The notes under the pieces were generated by a model. It worked only from the letters and a program-made list of their open reading frames with translations. It did no database searches and was not told where the DNA came from. The position numbers were made by a program, and so were the translations under genes. A stretch of DNA of 64,000 bases from Aliivibrio sifiae (GTDB lineage: Bacteria > Pseudomonadota > Gammaproteobacteria > Enterobacterales > Vibrionaceae), in NCBI RefSeq assembly GCF_002954705.1, contig NZ_MSCO01000001.1, positions 103,873 through 167,872 of the forward strand, given 5' to 3'. Shown here in pieces: positions 9,052 to 20,234 of this stretch (within the stretch, counting starts at the first letter, position 1; each line of letters opens with the position of its first letter).

Positions 9052-10269
9052 ATGGCGTGGAATGAGCCTGGAAATAACAACAATAATAATGGCGGTGGCG
9101 ATAATAAAGACCCTTGGGGTAATAAAAATCGTGGCGGTCGTGATCAAGGTCCACCAGATCTTGATGAAGTATTTAACAAGCTAAGTCAAAAACTGAGCGG
9201 TAAGTTCGGTGGTGGCAATAAAGGCGGGAACAATAAAGGAGGCAGTGGTCTACCTTCATTTGGTAATGGGGGCGCAGTTGGCTTAGGTCTTATTGCTGTT
9301 GTCGCTATTGGTATTTGGGTTTTCTCTGGTTTCTATACGATTGGTGAAAGTGAGCGAGGTGTCGTTTTACGCTTAGGTAAATATGATCGTATGGTAGATC
9401 CCGGTCTAAACTGGAAACCAACATTTATTGACCAAGTAACACCAGTAAATATTCAATCAATTCGTTCATTAAACTCAAAAGGCTTAATGTTAACGAAAGA
9501 TGAAAACGTAGTAACTGTAGAAATGGGTGTTCAGTATCGTGTTGCTGATGCAAGAAAATACCTATATACAGTGACGAATGCCGATGACAGCTTACGTCAA
9601 GCGACTGATTCTGCATTACGTGCCGTTATTGGTGACGCAAAGATGGATGATATCCTAACGAGTGGTCGCCAAGTTATTCGTCAACGTACACAAGAAACAT
9701 TGAACCGTATTATTGATAAGTATGATATGGGTTTAATCGTTGTTGATGTCAACTTCCAGTTAGCTCGTCCACCAGAAGAAGTGAAAGCGTCATTCGATGA
9801 TGCCATCGCAGCTCGAGAAGATGAAGAACGTTTCATTCGTGAAGCAGAAGCGTACAGCAATGACATTCTTCCTAAAGCGACTGGTCGTGCGGAGCGTCTG
9901 AAAAAAGAAGCTCAAGGTTATACTGAACGCACTGTCAACGAAGCGATTGGTCAAATTGCACAGTTCGAGAAACTATTGCCTGAATACAATAGAGCGCCTG
10001 AAGTCACTCGTACTCGTTTGTACCTTGATACGATGGAACGTGTATACAGCAATACAAGTAAGGTTCTGATTGATTCTGAATCAAACGGTAACTTGTTATA
10101 TCTTCCATTAGATAAAATTACAGGTAACCAACAAGGTTTTGTTAAGTCGTCTCCTAAAACATCAACATCATCATCTAAAAATTATGATTTTGAGTTAGAG
10201 AAGAGTGGACAGCCTGATTCAAAGACTACTACAACTGGTCGTAACTCAACTCGTGAAGGGAGATATTAA
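9052..10269 (+). CDS. hflK: FtsH protease modulator subunit HflK
   Basis: Inner-membrane SPFH-family protein that forms with HflC a large periplasmic cage around FtsH and tunes its proteolysis. 405 residues. The N-terminus (1-70) is rich in Asn and Gly, as usual. One membrane span lies at about 77-97 (GLGLIAVVAIGIWVFSGFY). The band-7 domain runs about 98-340 and the C-terminal tail is Ser/Thr-rich. It starts 18 bases after hflX and ends 2 bases before hflC, in one operon. Confidence 0.97.
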   Translation: MAWNEPGNNNNNNGGGDNKDPWGNKNRGGRDQGPPDLDEVFNKLSQKLSGKFGGGNKGGNNKGGSGLPSFGNGGAVGLGLIAVVAIGIWVFSGFYTIGESERGVVLRLGKYDRMVDPGLNWKPTFIDQVTPVNIQSIRSLNSKGLMLTKDENVVTVEMGVQYRVADARKYLYTVTNADDSLRQATDSALRAVIGDAKMDDILTSGRQVIRQRTQETLNRIIDKYDMGLIVVDVNFQLARPPEEVKASFDDAIAAREDEERFIREAEAYSNDILPKATGRAERLKKEAQGYTERTVNEAIGQIAQFEKLLPEYNRAPEVTRTRLYLDTMERVYSNTSKVLIDSESNGNLLYLPLDKITGNQQGFVKSSPKTSTSSSKNYDFELEKSGQPDSKTTTTGRNSTREGRY

Positions 10270-10271
10270 TC

Positions 10272-11156
10272 ATGCGTAAGTTAATGATCCCAACGCTTAT
10301 CGTTGTTATCGCTATTTTCTTAATGTCACTGTTTGTAGTCCCTGAAGGCGAACGCGGTATTGTTACTCGATTTGGTCGTTTAATTAAAGATGACAGCAAC
10401 ATTACACGTATTTATGAGCCTGGCTTGCATTTTAAAATGCCAATGTTCGATCGTGTAAATATGCTAGATGCTCGAATTCAGACAATGGATGATCAATCAG
10501 ACCGTTTCGTAACGTCAGAGAAAAAAGACGTTATTATCGACTCATACGTTAAGTGGAGAATTAAAGATTTCGGTCAATTCTACCTAGCAACAGGTGGTGG
10601 TAATATCTTAACGGCAGAGTCTTTACTACAACGTCGTGTGTCTGATGGCTTACGAGCTGAGATTGGTAGTAAAACGGTTAAAGAAATTGTTTCTGAGAAA
10701 CGTGAACAAGTAATGGCAACAGTACTTTTAGATTCTCAAGAAGGAACTGGCGATTTAGGTATTGAAGTGATTGATTTACGAATCAAGAAAATCAACTTAC
10801 CTGAAGAGATCTCTGAATCGATATACCGTCGTATGCGTGCAGAGCGTGAAGCTGTTGCTCGTAAACTTCGTTCTCAAGGTCGTGAGAAAGCGGAAGTTAT
10901 TCGTGCTCAATCAGAACTTGAAGTTGCAACGATCATTGCAGAAGCAGATAAAACAGCACAAATCACTCGTGGTGATGCAGATGCGAAAGTAGCAAAACTG
11001 TATGCAGATACATTTAATAAAGAGCCAGAGTTCTTTGGATTTATTCGTTCTTTACGCGCGTATGAAAAATCATTTAATAGTAAGAATGATATCTTGGTAC
11101 TTGATCCTAAGACTGATTTCTTCAAATACATGAATGATCCAAAAGGTGGAAAATAA
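10272..11156 (+). CDS. hflC: FtsH protease modulator subunit HflC
   Basis: Partner of HflK in the membrane cage that regulates FtsH. 294 residues: an N-terminal span at about 4-23, then the SPFH domain with EGERGIVTRFG and MLDARIQTMD, and the IYRRMRAEREAVARKLRSQG coiled-coil region. The remembered E. coli protein is about 334 residues and has an Ala/Glu/Thr-rich insert of about 40 residues before the LGIEV motif. Here the sequence runs from MATVLLDSQEGTGD straight into LGIEVIDLRI. The reading frame is intact, so this is a natural shorter form rather than damage. Confidence 0.97.
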   Translation: MRKLMIPTLIVVIAIFLMSLFVVPEGERGIVTRFGRLIKDDSNITRIYEPGLHFKMPMFDRVNMLDARIQTMDDQSDRFVTSEKKDVIIDSYVKWRIKDFGQFYLATGGGNILTAESLLQRRVSDGLRAEIGSKTVKEIVSEKREQVMATVLLDSQEGTGDLGIEVIDLRIKKINLPEEISESIYRRMRAEREAVARKLRSQGREKAEVIRAQSELEVATIIAEADKTAQITRGDADAKVAKLYADTFNKEPEFFGFIRSLRAYEKSFNSKNDILVLDPKTDFFKYMNDPKGGK

Positions 11157-11185
11157 TCTCTTGTAGATTATGATTCATTTTAATT

Positions 11186-11216
11186 AACAAGGTCCTTCGG
11201 GACCTTGTTTTGTTTC
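11186..11216 (+). terminator. Terminator of the tsaE-hflC run
   Basis: AACAAGGTCC and GGACCTTGTT form a perfect 10-bp stem closed by a stable TTCG tetraloop, followed by a T-rich tract. It lies 30 bases after the hflC stop. Confidence 0.9.
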
Positions 11217-11241
11217 TGCTTGATAGATACTGATAGGGTTT

Positions 11242-11430
11242 ATGATGAGTAATGCAATATGGTTAGCGATTGGTGGTGTACTTATTGTTGAAGGTTTAGG
11301 TCCATTAATTGCGCCTAATGGGTGGCGTAACATGGTCGCTAACTTAAGTGAACAGCCTGATAATACTCTGCGCCGTATTGGTGGGTGTTTAGTTGTCGCT
11401 GGTGTTGTTATTTGCAGTGTGATGCTTTGA
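11242..11430 (+). CDS. Small inner-membrane protein, DUF2065 (YjeT-like)
   Basis: 62 residues with two membrane segments (about 4-24 and 44-62) joined by a short polar loop ending in RRIGG. Size, pattern (EGLGPLIAPNGWR) and position between hflC and purA match E. coli YjeT. Its function is unknown. Two ATG codons in tandem at 11242 and 11245 could serve as start. It stands after the hflC terminator, so it is probably read from its own promoter or by readthrough. Confidence 0.85.
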   Translation: MMSNAIWLAIGGVLIVEGLGPLIAPNGWRNMVANLSEQPDNTLRRIGGCLVVAGVVICSVML

Positions 11431-11590
11431 ATTTCAGCGAAAAGGCAAAACCGTAAGCTTATTTTTGATTTTATTGAGAAAATAAATAATAGAATTGTTT
11501 ATATTGACAGCGCTTTATTGTGAAAGTGAGATTTCGTTTAAAAATAACTGAAAGATTTTTCTATCAATGCTAGAATCCATTTTTAACTAA

Positions 11591-12925
<1,335 letters not shown>

Positions 12926-12946
12926 TAGCTTAGAGAATGATAAAAG

Positions 12947-12970
12947 CCAGCTTATGTAGCTGGTTTTTTT
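12947..12970 (+). terminator. Terminator after purA
   Basis: CCAGCT and AGCTGG form a stem around TATGT, with A's before and a run of T's after. Confidence 0.85.
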
Positions 12971-13050
12971 ATATCTGGTATTTAGTCCCTAGTCCCTACT
13001 TCTTCCTCATTAAGTCTCTAAATTTCATTTAATCAATAACTTATAAAGTA

Positions 13051-13066
13051 TGGGCAAAAAATTGCC
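13051..13066 (+). promoter_or_regulatory. Sigma-54-like promoter element upstream of motX
   Basis: TGGGCA, 5 bases, TTGCC: the GG and GC dinucleotides stand 12 bases apart as in the sigma-54 -24/-12 consensus (TGGCAC-N5-TTGC). Three of the six -24 bases differ. In Vibrio, sigma-54 with FlrA/FlrC drives early and middle flagellar genes (known). Confidence 0.4.
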
Positions 13067-13085
13067 ACTTAGGGCAAATTTTGTC

Positions 13086-13112
13086 TAAAGAACTTGCCGT
13101 TGACGTCGATAT
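13086..13112 (+). promoter_or_regulatory. Sigma-28 (FliA)-like promoter for motX
   Basis: TAAA, exactly 15 bases, then GTCGATAT, against the consensus TAAA-N15-GCCGATAA (6 of 8 in the -10 element). It ends 32 bases before the motX start, a normal leader length. Confidence 0.5.
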
Positions 13113-13144
13113 AATAAATACAGTTATAAAAGAGTTGATGAATT

Positions 13145-13777
13145 ATGAAACTACGACATTTCGTAGCAGCTTGTATGGTGGCTCTTGTGCCTATGCATGC
13201 TGCTAGCGAAGAGATCGGAGATCCGATCCCAATCTATACCGAAAACCAACTATTTCGATTGTTTGATACTAATTCACACTTAAACCGTGTGAAGAACGTG
13301 GATAATTGTCAATTAGTTGAAGATATCGTTGCACGAGCAACTAAAATTGATTCCCCTGCTTATGAATTTCTTTATGGAGATATGCTTGCATGGGGGGTAT
13401 GTGTTGACCGTGATGTAGAGTTGGGTCTCTATTACATGGAAAATGCAGCGAGGCAGGGGTTACCTGCTGCGCTAGAGCAGGTTGGTCGATATTATGCCAA
13501 GGGCACATTAGTGCAGCAAGACAGAGAGCGAGCTATCCCATACTTACGTGAAGCCGCAGGGATGGGAAATGTAAATGCTCGTATTCACCTCGCGGAGTTA
13601 CTTCTGAGTGATTACGGTAGTCCGCTAGACTACGAAGATGCATATCGGTGGTTATACAATACAGTTACTGCTGATGGACGTAAGCATAAACGGATTGCTA
13701 ACTTAAGAAACGGGTTAGAAATGCGTATGCCTGGTAATGTTATTGCTAGAGCAAAAAGAAGAGATACCTTTTGGTAG
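13145..13777 (+). CDS. motX: Sodium-driven polar flagellar motor protein MotX
   Basis: Periplasmic component of the T-ring of the Na+-driven flagellar motor; with MotY it anchors PomA/PomB stators at the basal body (known from Vibrio). 210 residues, matching Vibrio MotX. Signal peptide at about 1-21 (MKLRHFVAACMVALVPMHAA). Sel1-type repeats follow at about 80-165 (YYMENAARQGLPAALEQVGRYYAKG and ERAIPYLREAAGMGN). The position next to purA is the same as in other vibrios. Flagellar-type promoter elements lie just upstream. Confidence 0.9.
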   Translation: MKLRHFVAACMVALVPMHAASEEIGDPIPIYTENQLFRLFDTNSHLNRVKNVDNCQLVEDIVARATKIDSPAYEFLYGDMLAWGVCVDRDVELGLYYMENAARQGLPAALEQVGRYYAKGTLVQQDRERAIPYLREAAGMGNVNARIHLAELLLSDYGSPLDYEDAYRWLYNTVTADGRKHKRIANLRNGLEMRMPGNVIARAKRRDTFW

Positions 13778-13833
13778 AACCTAATTTTTAATATTTAACT
13801 GTTTTTGTTAAATATGTAATTTCATCAGCTCTA

Positions 13834-13870
13834 AAAAACGCCCAGTGATAAATTATCACTGGGCGTTTTT
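13834..13870. terminator. Bidirectional terminator between motX and hmp
   Basis: AAAAACGCCCAGTGATAA and its near-perfect complement form a stem of about 17 bp with A's on one side and T's on the other, so it can serve both convergent genes. Confidence 0.92.
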
Positions 13871-13890
13871 GCATTTTTGTACCTATCAAT

Positions 13891-15075
13891 TTATAGAACT
13901 TTATGAGGACCAAAGCATTCATAATGAATACGATCTTCAGTGACACCTAGTTCAATTAACTGTTTAGCAACATATTGCATAAAGCCAACAGGACCACAGA
14001 AGTAGTAATGACCATTGTCTGAAGTTATCTCTGTTTTAACTTCAGCTAAGTTAATTAAGCCGCTGAATTGGAAGTCTTGATTTAGCGTATCTGTTTCTTG
14101 TGCTTGGTTGTACCAAGTATATGCAGAGATATGCTCATGCTTCTCAGCTAAAGCAGAAATGTGTTGTTTAAATGCGTGTTGAGAACCATTCTCTGTTGCG
14201 TGTAACCAATTAACTTGTGCTTGATGCTCAGTCAATGTTTCCAGCATGGAAAGGGTGGGAGTTAAGCCAACACCAGCAGAAATAAGCGTAACAGGTGTTG
14301 ATGCTTCAACTTCTAAGAAGAAATCGCCCGCAGGTGCGGTAAGATTTACTTTGTCGCCAATATTAAGTGACGCGTGTAGGTAATTTGATGCTTTACCACC
14401 TTCCTCACGTTTTACTGAAATACGGTATGTTTTATCTTGAGGGGCTGAAGATAAGCTGTATTGACGAACTTCTTGGTTTTCAAATTCTTCAGGATTTAAA
14501 TAGATACCAATATATTGTCCTGGTTTAAATGAAGATACTGATAAGTCATCTGTTGGCATAAAAGTGAAACTAGTGATGGATTCACTTTCTTTTTCTTTCG
14601 CGATAAGTTCAAACTCGCGCAGTCCACGCCAGCCGCCATCAAGAGCGTTGTTATCTTGATAGATCTGCTCTTCACGTTGAATGAATACATTAGCAAGTAC
14701 GCCATAAGCCTCACCCCATGCATCTAATACTTCTTGGCCAGGAGAAAACATTTCATCAAGCGTCGCAATTAAGTGGCCACCAACAATATTGTATTGTTCA
14801 GCAGTGATCATAAAGCTTGTGTGTTTGTGGGCTATTTTTTCAACAGCAGGCAGTAAGGCCGCTAGGTTTTCAATATTACCCGCATAAGCACAGATTGCAT
14901 TGAATAGTGCTTCACGTTGATCGCCGTTACGCTGGTTACTCATGTTAAAAATATCTTTTAACTCTGGGTTATGAGTAAGCATACGATCGTAAAAATGAGC
15001 GGTTAATGCCGGACCTGTTTGTGCAAGTAATGGGATGGTTGATTTAATAATATCGATAGTGTTTTTGCTGAGCAT
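13891..15075 (-). CDS. hmp: Flavohemoprotein Hmp (nitric oxide dioxygenase)
   Basis: Oxidises nitric oxide to nitrate with O2 and NAD(P)H; cytosolic. 394 residues, standard length. The globin domain is at about 1-138 (proximal His in IAHKHTSF region), then a FAD-binding domain with RQYSLSSAP (about 205-213) and an NAD-binding domain with [14 protein letters not shown] and [10 protein letters not shown]. It is divergent from nsrR, and two tandem NsrR-type operators lie in the 107-bp gap, so derepression by NO is expected. In Aliivibrio, host NO is a colonisation signal (known for A. fischeri). Confidence 0.97.
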   Translation of the reverse strand: MLSKNTIDIIKSTIPLLAQTGPALTAHFYDRMLTHNPELKDIFNMSNQRNGDQREALFNAICAYAGNIENLAALLPAVEKIAHKHTSFMITAEQYNIVGGHLIATLDEMFSPGQEVLDAWGEAYGVLANVFIQREEQIYQDNNALDGGWRGLREFELIAKEKESESITSFTFMPTDDLSVSSFKPGQYIGIYLNPEEFENQEVRQYSLSSAPQDKTYRISVKREEGGKASNYLHASLNIGDKVNLTAPAGDFFLEVEASTPVTLISAGVGLTPTLSMLETLTEHQAQVNWLHATENGSQHAFKQHISALAEKHEHISAYTWYNQAQETDTLNQDFQFSGLINLAEVKTEITSDNGHYYFCGPVGFMQYVAKQLIELGVTEDRIHYECFGPHKVL

Positions 15076-15089
15076 ATGATGTACCTTTA

Positions 15090-15137
15090 AAGGTGTATTT
15101 ATAATGTATGTTATAAGTTGTATCTAAAATATATCTT
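15090..15137. promoter_or_regulatory. Two tandem NsrR operators
   Basis: Site 1 (15090-15112) is AAGGTGTATTT-A-TAATGTATGTT; site 2 (15115-15137) is AAGTTGTATCT-A-AAATATATCTT. Both follow the 11-1-11 NsrR pattern AAGATGCATTT-A-AAATGCATCTT (remembered consensus). Site 2 differs at five and site 1 at five positions. They sit 25 bp apart, directly upstream of hmp. Confidence 0.75.
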
Positions 15138-15182
15138 TTAGTCAAGAGAAGAATTACAATAAATAAGAGATAAGGAGAGGAT

Positions 15183-15608
15183 ATGCAACTTACAAATTTT
15201 ACTGACTTTGGCTTGAGAGCCTTGATATACCTAGCATCATTACCGAAAGATGAATTGACTAGCATTACTATTGTGACTGAAACGTTTGATGTATCGCGTA
15301 ACCATATGGTGAAGATTATCAATAAACTGGGTCAAGAAGGTTATGTGAAAACCGTTCGAGGAAAGAACGGTGGTATCTGTTTAGGGAAGCCCGCACATCA
15401 AATTATTATTGGTGATGTCATTCGTTCTATTGAGCCACTACAAGTTGTAAATTGTGCTCCTGAGTTTTGTCATATTACGTCGGCTTGTCGATTGAAGAGT
15501 GCACTCGCTAAAGCGAAACAAGCATTTTTAGATGAGTTGGATAATTACACCATTCAGGATATGTTAACGGATAACAATGAATTACTGATTTTGTTACAAC
15601 GAGTTTAG
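15183..15608 (+). CDS. nsrR: Nitric-oxide-sensing repressor NsrR
   Basis: Rrf2-family repressor whose Fe-S cluster is destroyed by NO, releasing target promoters such as hmp. 141 residues. N-terminal winged helix-turn-helix with [16 protein letters not shown] and [13 protein letters not shown]. Three cluster cysteines C91, C96 and C102 ([14 protein letters not shown]). AGGAGAGG lies just before the start. It is divergent from hmp, where in E. coli nsrR instead precedes rnr. Here it also precedes rnr, 88 bp away, so both arrangements are combined. Confidence 0.95.
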   Translation: MQLTNFTDFGLRALIYLASLPKDELTSITIVTETFDVSRNHMVKIINKLGQEGYVKTVRGKNGGICLGKPAHQIIIGDVIRSIEPLQVVNCAPEFCHITSACRLKSALAKAKQAFLDELDNYTIQDMLTDNNELLILLQRV

Positions 15609-15695
15609 ATTGCAATTCCAGATCCTTTCCTATCTGTTGTTTCTATACTCAGGTACAATTACCTTATTATCTCCTCCGACTAAGCAGGTCAGCCT

Positions 15696-18212
15696 ATGTC
15701 TAAGATTATTCAAAACGATCCTTTCAAAGATCGAGAAGCAGAAAAGTACGAGAATCCAATTCCAAGCCGTGAGTTCATTCTTGAATTTTTCCAAAAAGCA
15801 GAAGCGCCTTTAAATCGTAATGACTTATTCGAAGCCCTAGGTTTATCTGGTGAAGATAACTATGAAGGCTTACGTCGTCGTTTAAGAGCAATGGAGCGTG
15901 ATGGACAATTAGTTTTCACTCGCCGTCAGTGTTATGCATTGCCAGAGCGCATTGAAGTATTAAAAGGTGTCGTACTTGGGCACCGTGATGGTTTCGGTTG
16001 GATCCGTCCTGAAGGCAGTGTAGGTAAAGACAATGATGTACTTTTACCTTTCCATCAAATGAAGAAACTCATTCATGGTGATGTGATACTAGCTCAGCCA
16101 ACTGGTACAGATAAGCGAGGCCGTAAAGAGGGCCGCGTAGTACGAGTATTAGAACCTCATAATGACGGCATTGTTGGTCGATTCTTTATTGAAGATGGTC
16201 AAGGTTTTGTTGTACCTGATGATTCACGTATTAATCAAGACATCTTCATTCCTACTGAGCACAAAATGGGTGCTCGCATGGGTAATGTCGTAGTGATTAA
16301 TATTACTGACCGTGGTGGCCGTGCTCGTGGCATGTCAGGTCAGGTTATTGAAGTTCTTGGTGAGAATATGGCGCCAGGAATGGAGATTGATATTGCACTG
16401 CGTACTCACAATATTCCTCATGTATGGCCTACAGCGGTTGAAAAACAAGTTGAAGGTTTAGCAGAAGAAGTGCCAGAAGAAGCAAAAGTAGGCCGTGTTG
16501 ATCTTCGAGAATTACCATTAGTAACGATTGATGGTGAAGATGCTCGAGACTTCGATGATGCGGTATTCTGTCAAGCGAAAGCCTCTGGTGGTTGGCGTTT
16601 ATGGGTTGCGATTGCTGATGTAAGTTATTATGTTCGTCCTGATAACGCATTAGACAAAGAAGCGATTCAGCGTGGTAACTCGGTTTACTTCCCTGCGCAA
16701 GTGGTACCAATGCTGCCAGAAGTATTATCGAATGGCTTATGTTCATTAAACCCACAAGTTGACCGTCTATGTATGGTGTGTGAGATGACTATCTCTGCAT
16801 CAGGCAAGCTGTCAGGTTTTAAGCATTACGAAGCGGTAATGAACTCACACGCTCGTCTTACTTACAACAAAGTAAGTGACATTCTTGGTGGTGATGAAGA
16901 ACTGACTCAACGTTATGAGCCATTAGTACCTCATCTTAAAGAGCTTCATAATATGTATCAGGTGCTAAAAACAGCACGTGAAGCGCGTGGTGCAATTGAG
17001 TTCGAAACCATTGAAACTAAGTTTATCTTCAATGCCGATCGTAAGATTGACCGCATTGAACCAGTGATTCGTAATGACGCTCATAAGATCATTGAAGAGT
17101 GTATGATCTTAGCTAACATCGCATCGGCAAGCTTTGTAGAAAAAGCGAAAGAGCCTGCGTTGTACCGTGTGCACGAGTCTCCAGGTGAAGAACGTCTACA
17201 AGGTTTTCGTGATTTCTTAGGCGAGCTTGGTCTAAGCTTGTCGGGTGGCTTAACACCATCGCCAACAGACTATGGTCAATTGGTGCATTTGATTGCTGAT
17301 CGTCCTGACAAAGAATTGATTCAAACGATGCTGCTGCGTTCAATGAAGCAAGCAGTATACAACGCAGATAATCAAGGTCACTTTGGCCTAGCATTGAAGC
17401 GTTATGCGCACTTTACGTCGCCAATTCGTCGTTACCCAGACCTCCTGTTACACCGTGCAATTAAGTATCTAATTGCCAAAGAGAAAGGCCAAAATAACGA
17501 TCGTTGGACACCAACAGGTGGTTACCACTATTCATTCGATGATATGGATGTGTTTGGTGAGCAATGTTCAATGACTGAGCGCCGTGCTGATGATGCTACA
17601 CGTGATGTTGCTGATTGGCTTAAATGTGAATACATGCAAGATCATATCGGTGAAGAGTTAGAAGGTGTTATTGCCAATGTCACCGGCTTTGGTTTCTTTG
17701 TTCGATTAAATGATTTGCATATCGATGGTTTAGTCCATATTTCATCACTAGCCAATGATTACTATCAATTTGATGCTGCAGGTCAGCGTTTAACGGGTGA
17801 AAGCTCGGGTCAAATTTTCCGTCTTGGTGATCAAGTCACGGTTAAAGTGGTTGCGGTAAATCTTGATGATCGCAACATTGACTTTGAATGTACCAGTTCA
17901 ATGCGTAAAGCACGTGGTCACGGTAAAACAGCGAAAGATAATGCAAAGAAACGCGATGGCAAAAAAGAACCTCGTCGTGATCCAAACTTCAAAGCGAAGA
18001 AAAAAGGGGATAAAGCGGAGCCAAAAGGTCGTGGTCAATTAGGTGATCGTAAATCCAAAGGTAAGAGCAAAGTGAAATCGAAAGCTCAAGCCATGGTTGA
18101 ACCTACAAAACGTCCAGACGGTTCTGCCGAAGAGGTGAAGGCAAAGAGAAAGCCAAAACCTAAGCACAAGAAAAAAGTGCGCGCAAGAAAGCCTAAGCCA
18201 AAAGCGGAATAA
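15696..18212 (+). CDS. rnr: Ribonuclease R
   Basis: Processive 3'-5' exoribonuclease that degrades structured RNA, rRNA fragments and tmRNA-tagged messages, especially in the cold. 838 residues. Order: helix-turn-helix domain about 20-85, two cold-shock domains about 85-235, RNB catalytic domain about 255-590 with the [12 protein letters not shown] acidic cluster, S1 domain about 640-730 ([16 protein letters not shown]), and a Lys-rich tail of about 100 residues. The tail binds tmRNA/SmpB in E. coli. RlmB follows 71 bp later, as in E. coli. Confidence 0.97.
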   Translation: MSKIIQNDPFKDREAEKYENPIPSREFILEFFQKAEAPLNRNDLFEALGLSGEDNYEGLRRRLRAMERDGQLVFTRRQCYALPERIEVLKGVVLGHRDGFGWIRPEGSVGKDNDVLLPFHQMKKLIHGDVILAQPTGTDKRGRKEGRVVRVLEPHNDGIVGRFFIEDGQGFVVPDDSRINQDIFIPTEHKMGARMGNVVVINITDRGGRARGMSGQVIEVLGENMAPGMEIDIALRTHNIPHVWPTAVEKQVEGLAEEVPEEAKVGRVDLRELPLVTIDGEDARDFDDAVFCQAKASGGWRLWVAIADVSYYVRPDNALDKEAIQRGNSVYFPAQVVPMLPEVLSNGLCSLNPQVDRLCMVCEMTISASGKLSGFKHYEAVMNSHARLTYNKVSDILGGDEELTQRYEPLVPHLKELHNMYQVLKTAREARGAIEFETIETKFIFNADRKIDRIEPVIRNDAHKIIEECMILANIASASFVEKAKEPALYRVHESPGEERLQGFRDFLGELGLSLSGGLTPSPTDYGQLVHLIADRPDKELIQTMLLRSMKQAVYNADNQGHFGLALKRYAHFTSPIRRYPDLLLHRAIKYLIAKEKGQNNDRWTPTGGYHYSFDDMDVFGEQCSMTERRADDATRDVADWLKCEYMQDHIGEELEGVIANVTGFGFFVRLNDLHIDGLVHISSLANDYYQFDAAGQRLTGESSGQIFRLGDQVTVKVVAVNLDDRNIDFECTSSMRKARGHGKTAKDNAKKRDGKKEPRRDPNFKAKKKGDKAEPKGRGQLGDRKSKGKSKVKSKAQAMVEPTKRPDGSAEEVKAKRKPKPKHKKKVRARKPKPKAE

Positions 18213-18282
18213 GCAACCCTTCGATAATGAGGCAAGCTTGCCTCATTAGAACCACTAATTTGTAATAGAAAGAAGCGATAAC

Positions 18283-19026
18283 ATGAGTAATGAATTTCTT
18301 TTTGGTATCCACGCAACCAAAGCTGTATTAGAGCGTGATCCTGCTCGTTTCATTGAAATATTTGTATTAAAAGGCCGTGAAGACGATCGCTTATTACCTA
18401 TTATCAAAGAGCTAACTGATCTTGGGTTTAAAATTCAAGAATTACCACGTAAAACGTTGGATGACAAAGCAAACGGTGCGAACCACCAAGGTATTATTGC
18501 TCGTGTTACTCCTGCTAAACAGCTTAATGAAAATGATTTAGATGACATCATGAACAAAACTGAGAACCCATTGTTCTTAGTGCTTGATGGCGTTACCGAT
18601 CCCCACAACTTAGGTGCTTGTCTACGTAATGCTGACGGTGCTGGTGTGGCAGCAGTAATTGTACCTAAAGATAAATCGGCATCAATGACTGCAACAGTAA
18701 GCAAAGTCGCTTGTGGTGCAGCTGAAGTCGTTCCTTTGGTTCGTGTAACTAACCTTGCTCGTACGATGCGTGCTTTGCAAGAGAAAGGAGTCTGGTTCGT
18801 AGGCACTGCCGGTGAAGCAACGCATGATGTTTATCAAGCTAAACTAACAGGCCCTCTAGCGATTGTTATGGGTGCGGAAGGTGATGGCATGCGTCGCCTT
18901 ACTCGAGAGACCTGTGATGACCTAATTAAAATCCCTATGGCGGGTTCTGTAACGAGTTTAAATGTTTCTGTAGCGTCAGGTGTCTGTTTGTTCGAGGCAG
19001 TGCGTCAGCGTTCATTACAAGGCTAA
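18283..19026 (+). CDS. rlmB: 23S rRNA (guanosine-2'-O-)-methyltransferase RlmB
   Basis: SPOUT-class enzyme that methylates the ribose of G2251 in the P-loop of 23S rRNA. 247 residues, typical. N-terminal substrate-binding domain about 1-75 ([16 protein letters not shown]), then the knotted domain with the three SPOUT motifs: [35 protein letters not shown] and [17 protein letters not shown]. Second gene of the rnr unit, closed by a terminator. Confidence 0.97.
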   Translation: MSNEFLFGIHATKAVLERDPARFIEIFVLKGREDDRLLPIIKELTDLGFKIQELPRKTLDDKANGANHQGIIARVTPAKQLNENDLDDIMNKTENPLFLVLDGVTDPHNLGACLRNADGAGVAAVIVPKDKSASMTATVSKVACGAAEVVPLVRVTNLARTMRALQEKGVWFVGTAGEATHDVYQAKLTGPLAIVMGAEGDGMRRLTRETCDDLIKIPMAGSVTSLNVSVASGVCLFEAVRQRSLQG

Positions 19027-19055
19027 ATAGTCTATAAAAACAAATGGCTAAGAGC

Positions 19056-19088
19056 GAAGGTAATGACTATTTCATTGCCTTCTTTTTT
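19056..19088 (+). terminator. Terminator after rlmB
   Basis: GAAGGTAATGA and TCATTGCCTTC form an 11-bp stem (one T-G wobble) with a CTAT loop, followed by a T-run. Confidence 0.88.
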
Positions 19089-19201
19089 GGGACTAAATTA
19101 AAGAAAATATTTTTGTGATTTAGGTATCTTTTTCTTGCCAATAACGCTGTTTTTCTATACTATCCGCGGTTCTTAATTCTCAGTCTTTTTTTTAGTTCCT
19201 T

Positions 19202-19235
19202 GCTTCCCTTGGATGACTGAGCCAATCGTGGAAGC
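19202..19235 (+). promoter_or_regulatory. Structured rpsF leader, S6:S18-type autoregulatory element
   Basis: GCTTCC (19202-19207) pairs with GGAAGC (19230-19235), and inside it TTGG pairs with CCAA, giving a stem with an internal loop. A CCG lies close to the start (19244-19246) beside the AAGGAG ribosome site. Leaders of rpsF in many bacteria carry a motif bound by the S6:S18 dimer that represses the operon (known). Assignment is by position and rough shape. A promoter-like TTGCCA and TACTAT lie at 19135-19140 and 19158-19163. Confidence 0.5.
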
Positions 19236-19259
19236 TGAATAATCCGTAAGGAGCAACCA

Positions 19260-19640
19260 ATGCGTCATTATGAAATCGTATTCATGGTGCATCCTGATCA
19301 AAGCGAGCAAGTTGCTGGCATGATCGAGCGTTACACAGGTTCAATCACAGAAGCTGGTGGTACTATCCACCGTCTAGAAGATTGGGGTCGTCGTCAAATG
19401 GCTTACCCAATCAACAAATTGCATAAAGCACACTACGTTCTTATGAACGTTGAGTCTGAGCAATCTATTATTGATGAACTAGAAACTGCATTCCGTTACA
19501 ACGATGCTGTTCTACGTAACATGATCATGCGTACTAAAGCTGCGATCACTGAGCCATCAGTAATGATGAAAGCTAAAGAAGAGCGTTCTGCTAAGCGTGA
19601 AGACGCTGCACCACGCGCTGAAGAAGCTGCTGCTGAGTAA
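19260..19640 (+). CDS. rpsF: 30S ribosomal protein bS6
   Basis: Platform protein of the 30S subunit that binds with S18 to 16S rRNA. 126 residues. The start [18 protein letters not shown], the [22 protein letters not shown] core and [11 protein letters not shown] are diagnostic. The tail is Ala/Glu-rich; in E. coli RimK adds glutamates there. First gene of rpsF-priB-rpsR-rplI, with a strong ribosome site. Confidence 0.98.
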   Translation: MRHYEIVFMVHPDQSEQVAGMIERYTGSITEAGGTIHRLEDWGRRQMAYPINKLHKAHYVLMNVESEQSIIDELETAFRYNDAVLRNMIMRTKAAITEPSVMMKAKEERSAKREDAAPRAEEAAAE

Positions 19641-19648
19641 TTGATTTG

Positions 19649-19951
19649 ATGACCAATCGATTGGAGTTGAGCGGTATTATCGCCAAGACTCCGGTTCGAA
19701 GTCTTAGTCCTGCGGGCATACCTCATTGTCATTTTGTCATTGAGCATCGTTCGATTAAACAGGAAGCTGGCTTATCACGTGAAGTCTATTGCAGAATGAA
19801 CGTGGTAGTTAGTGGACAAGGGTCTCAAGCTTTAACTGCAAACTTGGCTCAAAGCAGTAACGTTACGGTAGGTGGTTTTATCACTTATCAGACAGGCCGA
19901 AATGGCGTGGCGAGAGTAGTGTTACATGCTGAGCATATTAAATTAATTTAG
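19649..19951 (+). CDS. priB: Primosomal replication protein PriB
   Basis: OB-fold ssDNA-binding protein that links PriA to DnaT in replication restart. 100 residues from the ATG at 19649; the TTG three bases earlier is in frame, but [10 protein letters not shown] matches the family start. The [12 protein letters not shown] and VSGQGSQ blocks are typical. It lies 8 bases after rpsF with little ribosome site, so it is probably coupled to rpsF translation. priA is also in this window. Confidence 0.96.
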   Translation: MTNRLELSGIIAKTPVRSLSPAGIPHCHFVIEHRSIKQEAGLSREVYCRMNVVVSGQGSQALTANLAQSSNVTVGGFITYQTGRNGVARVVLHAEHIKLI

Positions 19952-19963
19952 ATCTGGAGATAG

Positions 19964-20194
<231 letters not shown>

Positions 20195-20234
20195 GTCGAT
20201 AGCGGTTTAAATAAGTTTATAGAGGACTAAGATA

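Noticed and set aside
15610-15813. 67-residue frame between nsrR and rnr
   Set aside because: It runs out of frame into rnr and has no ribosome site.
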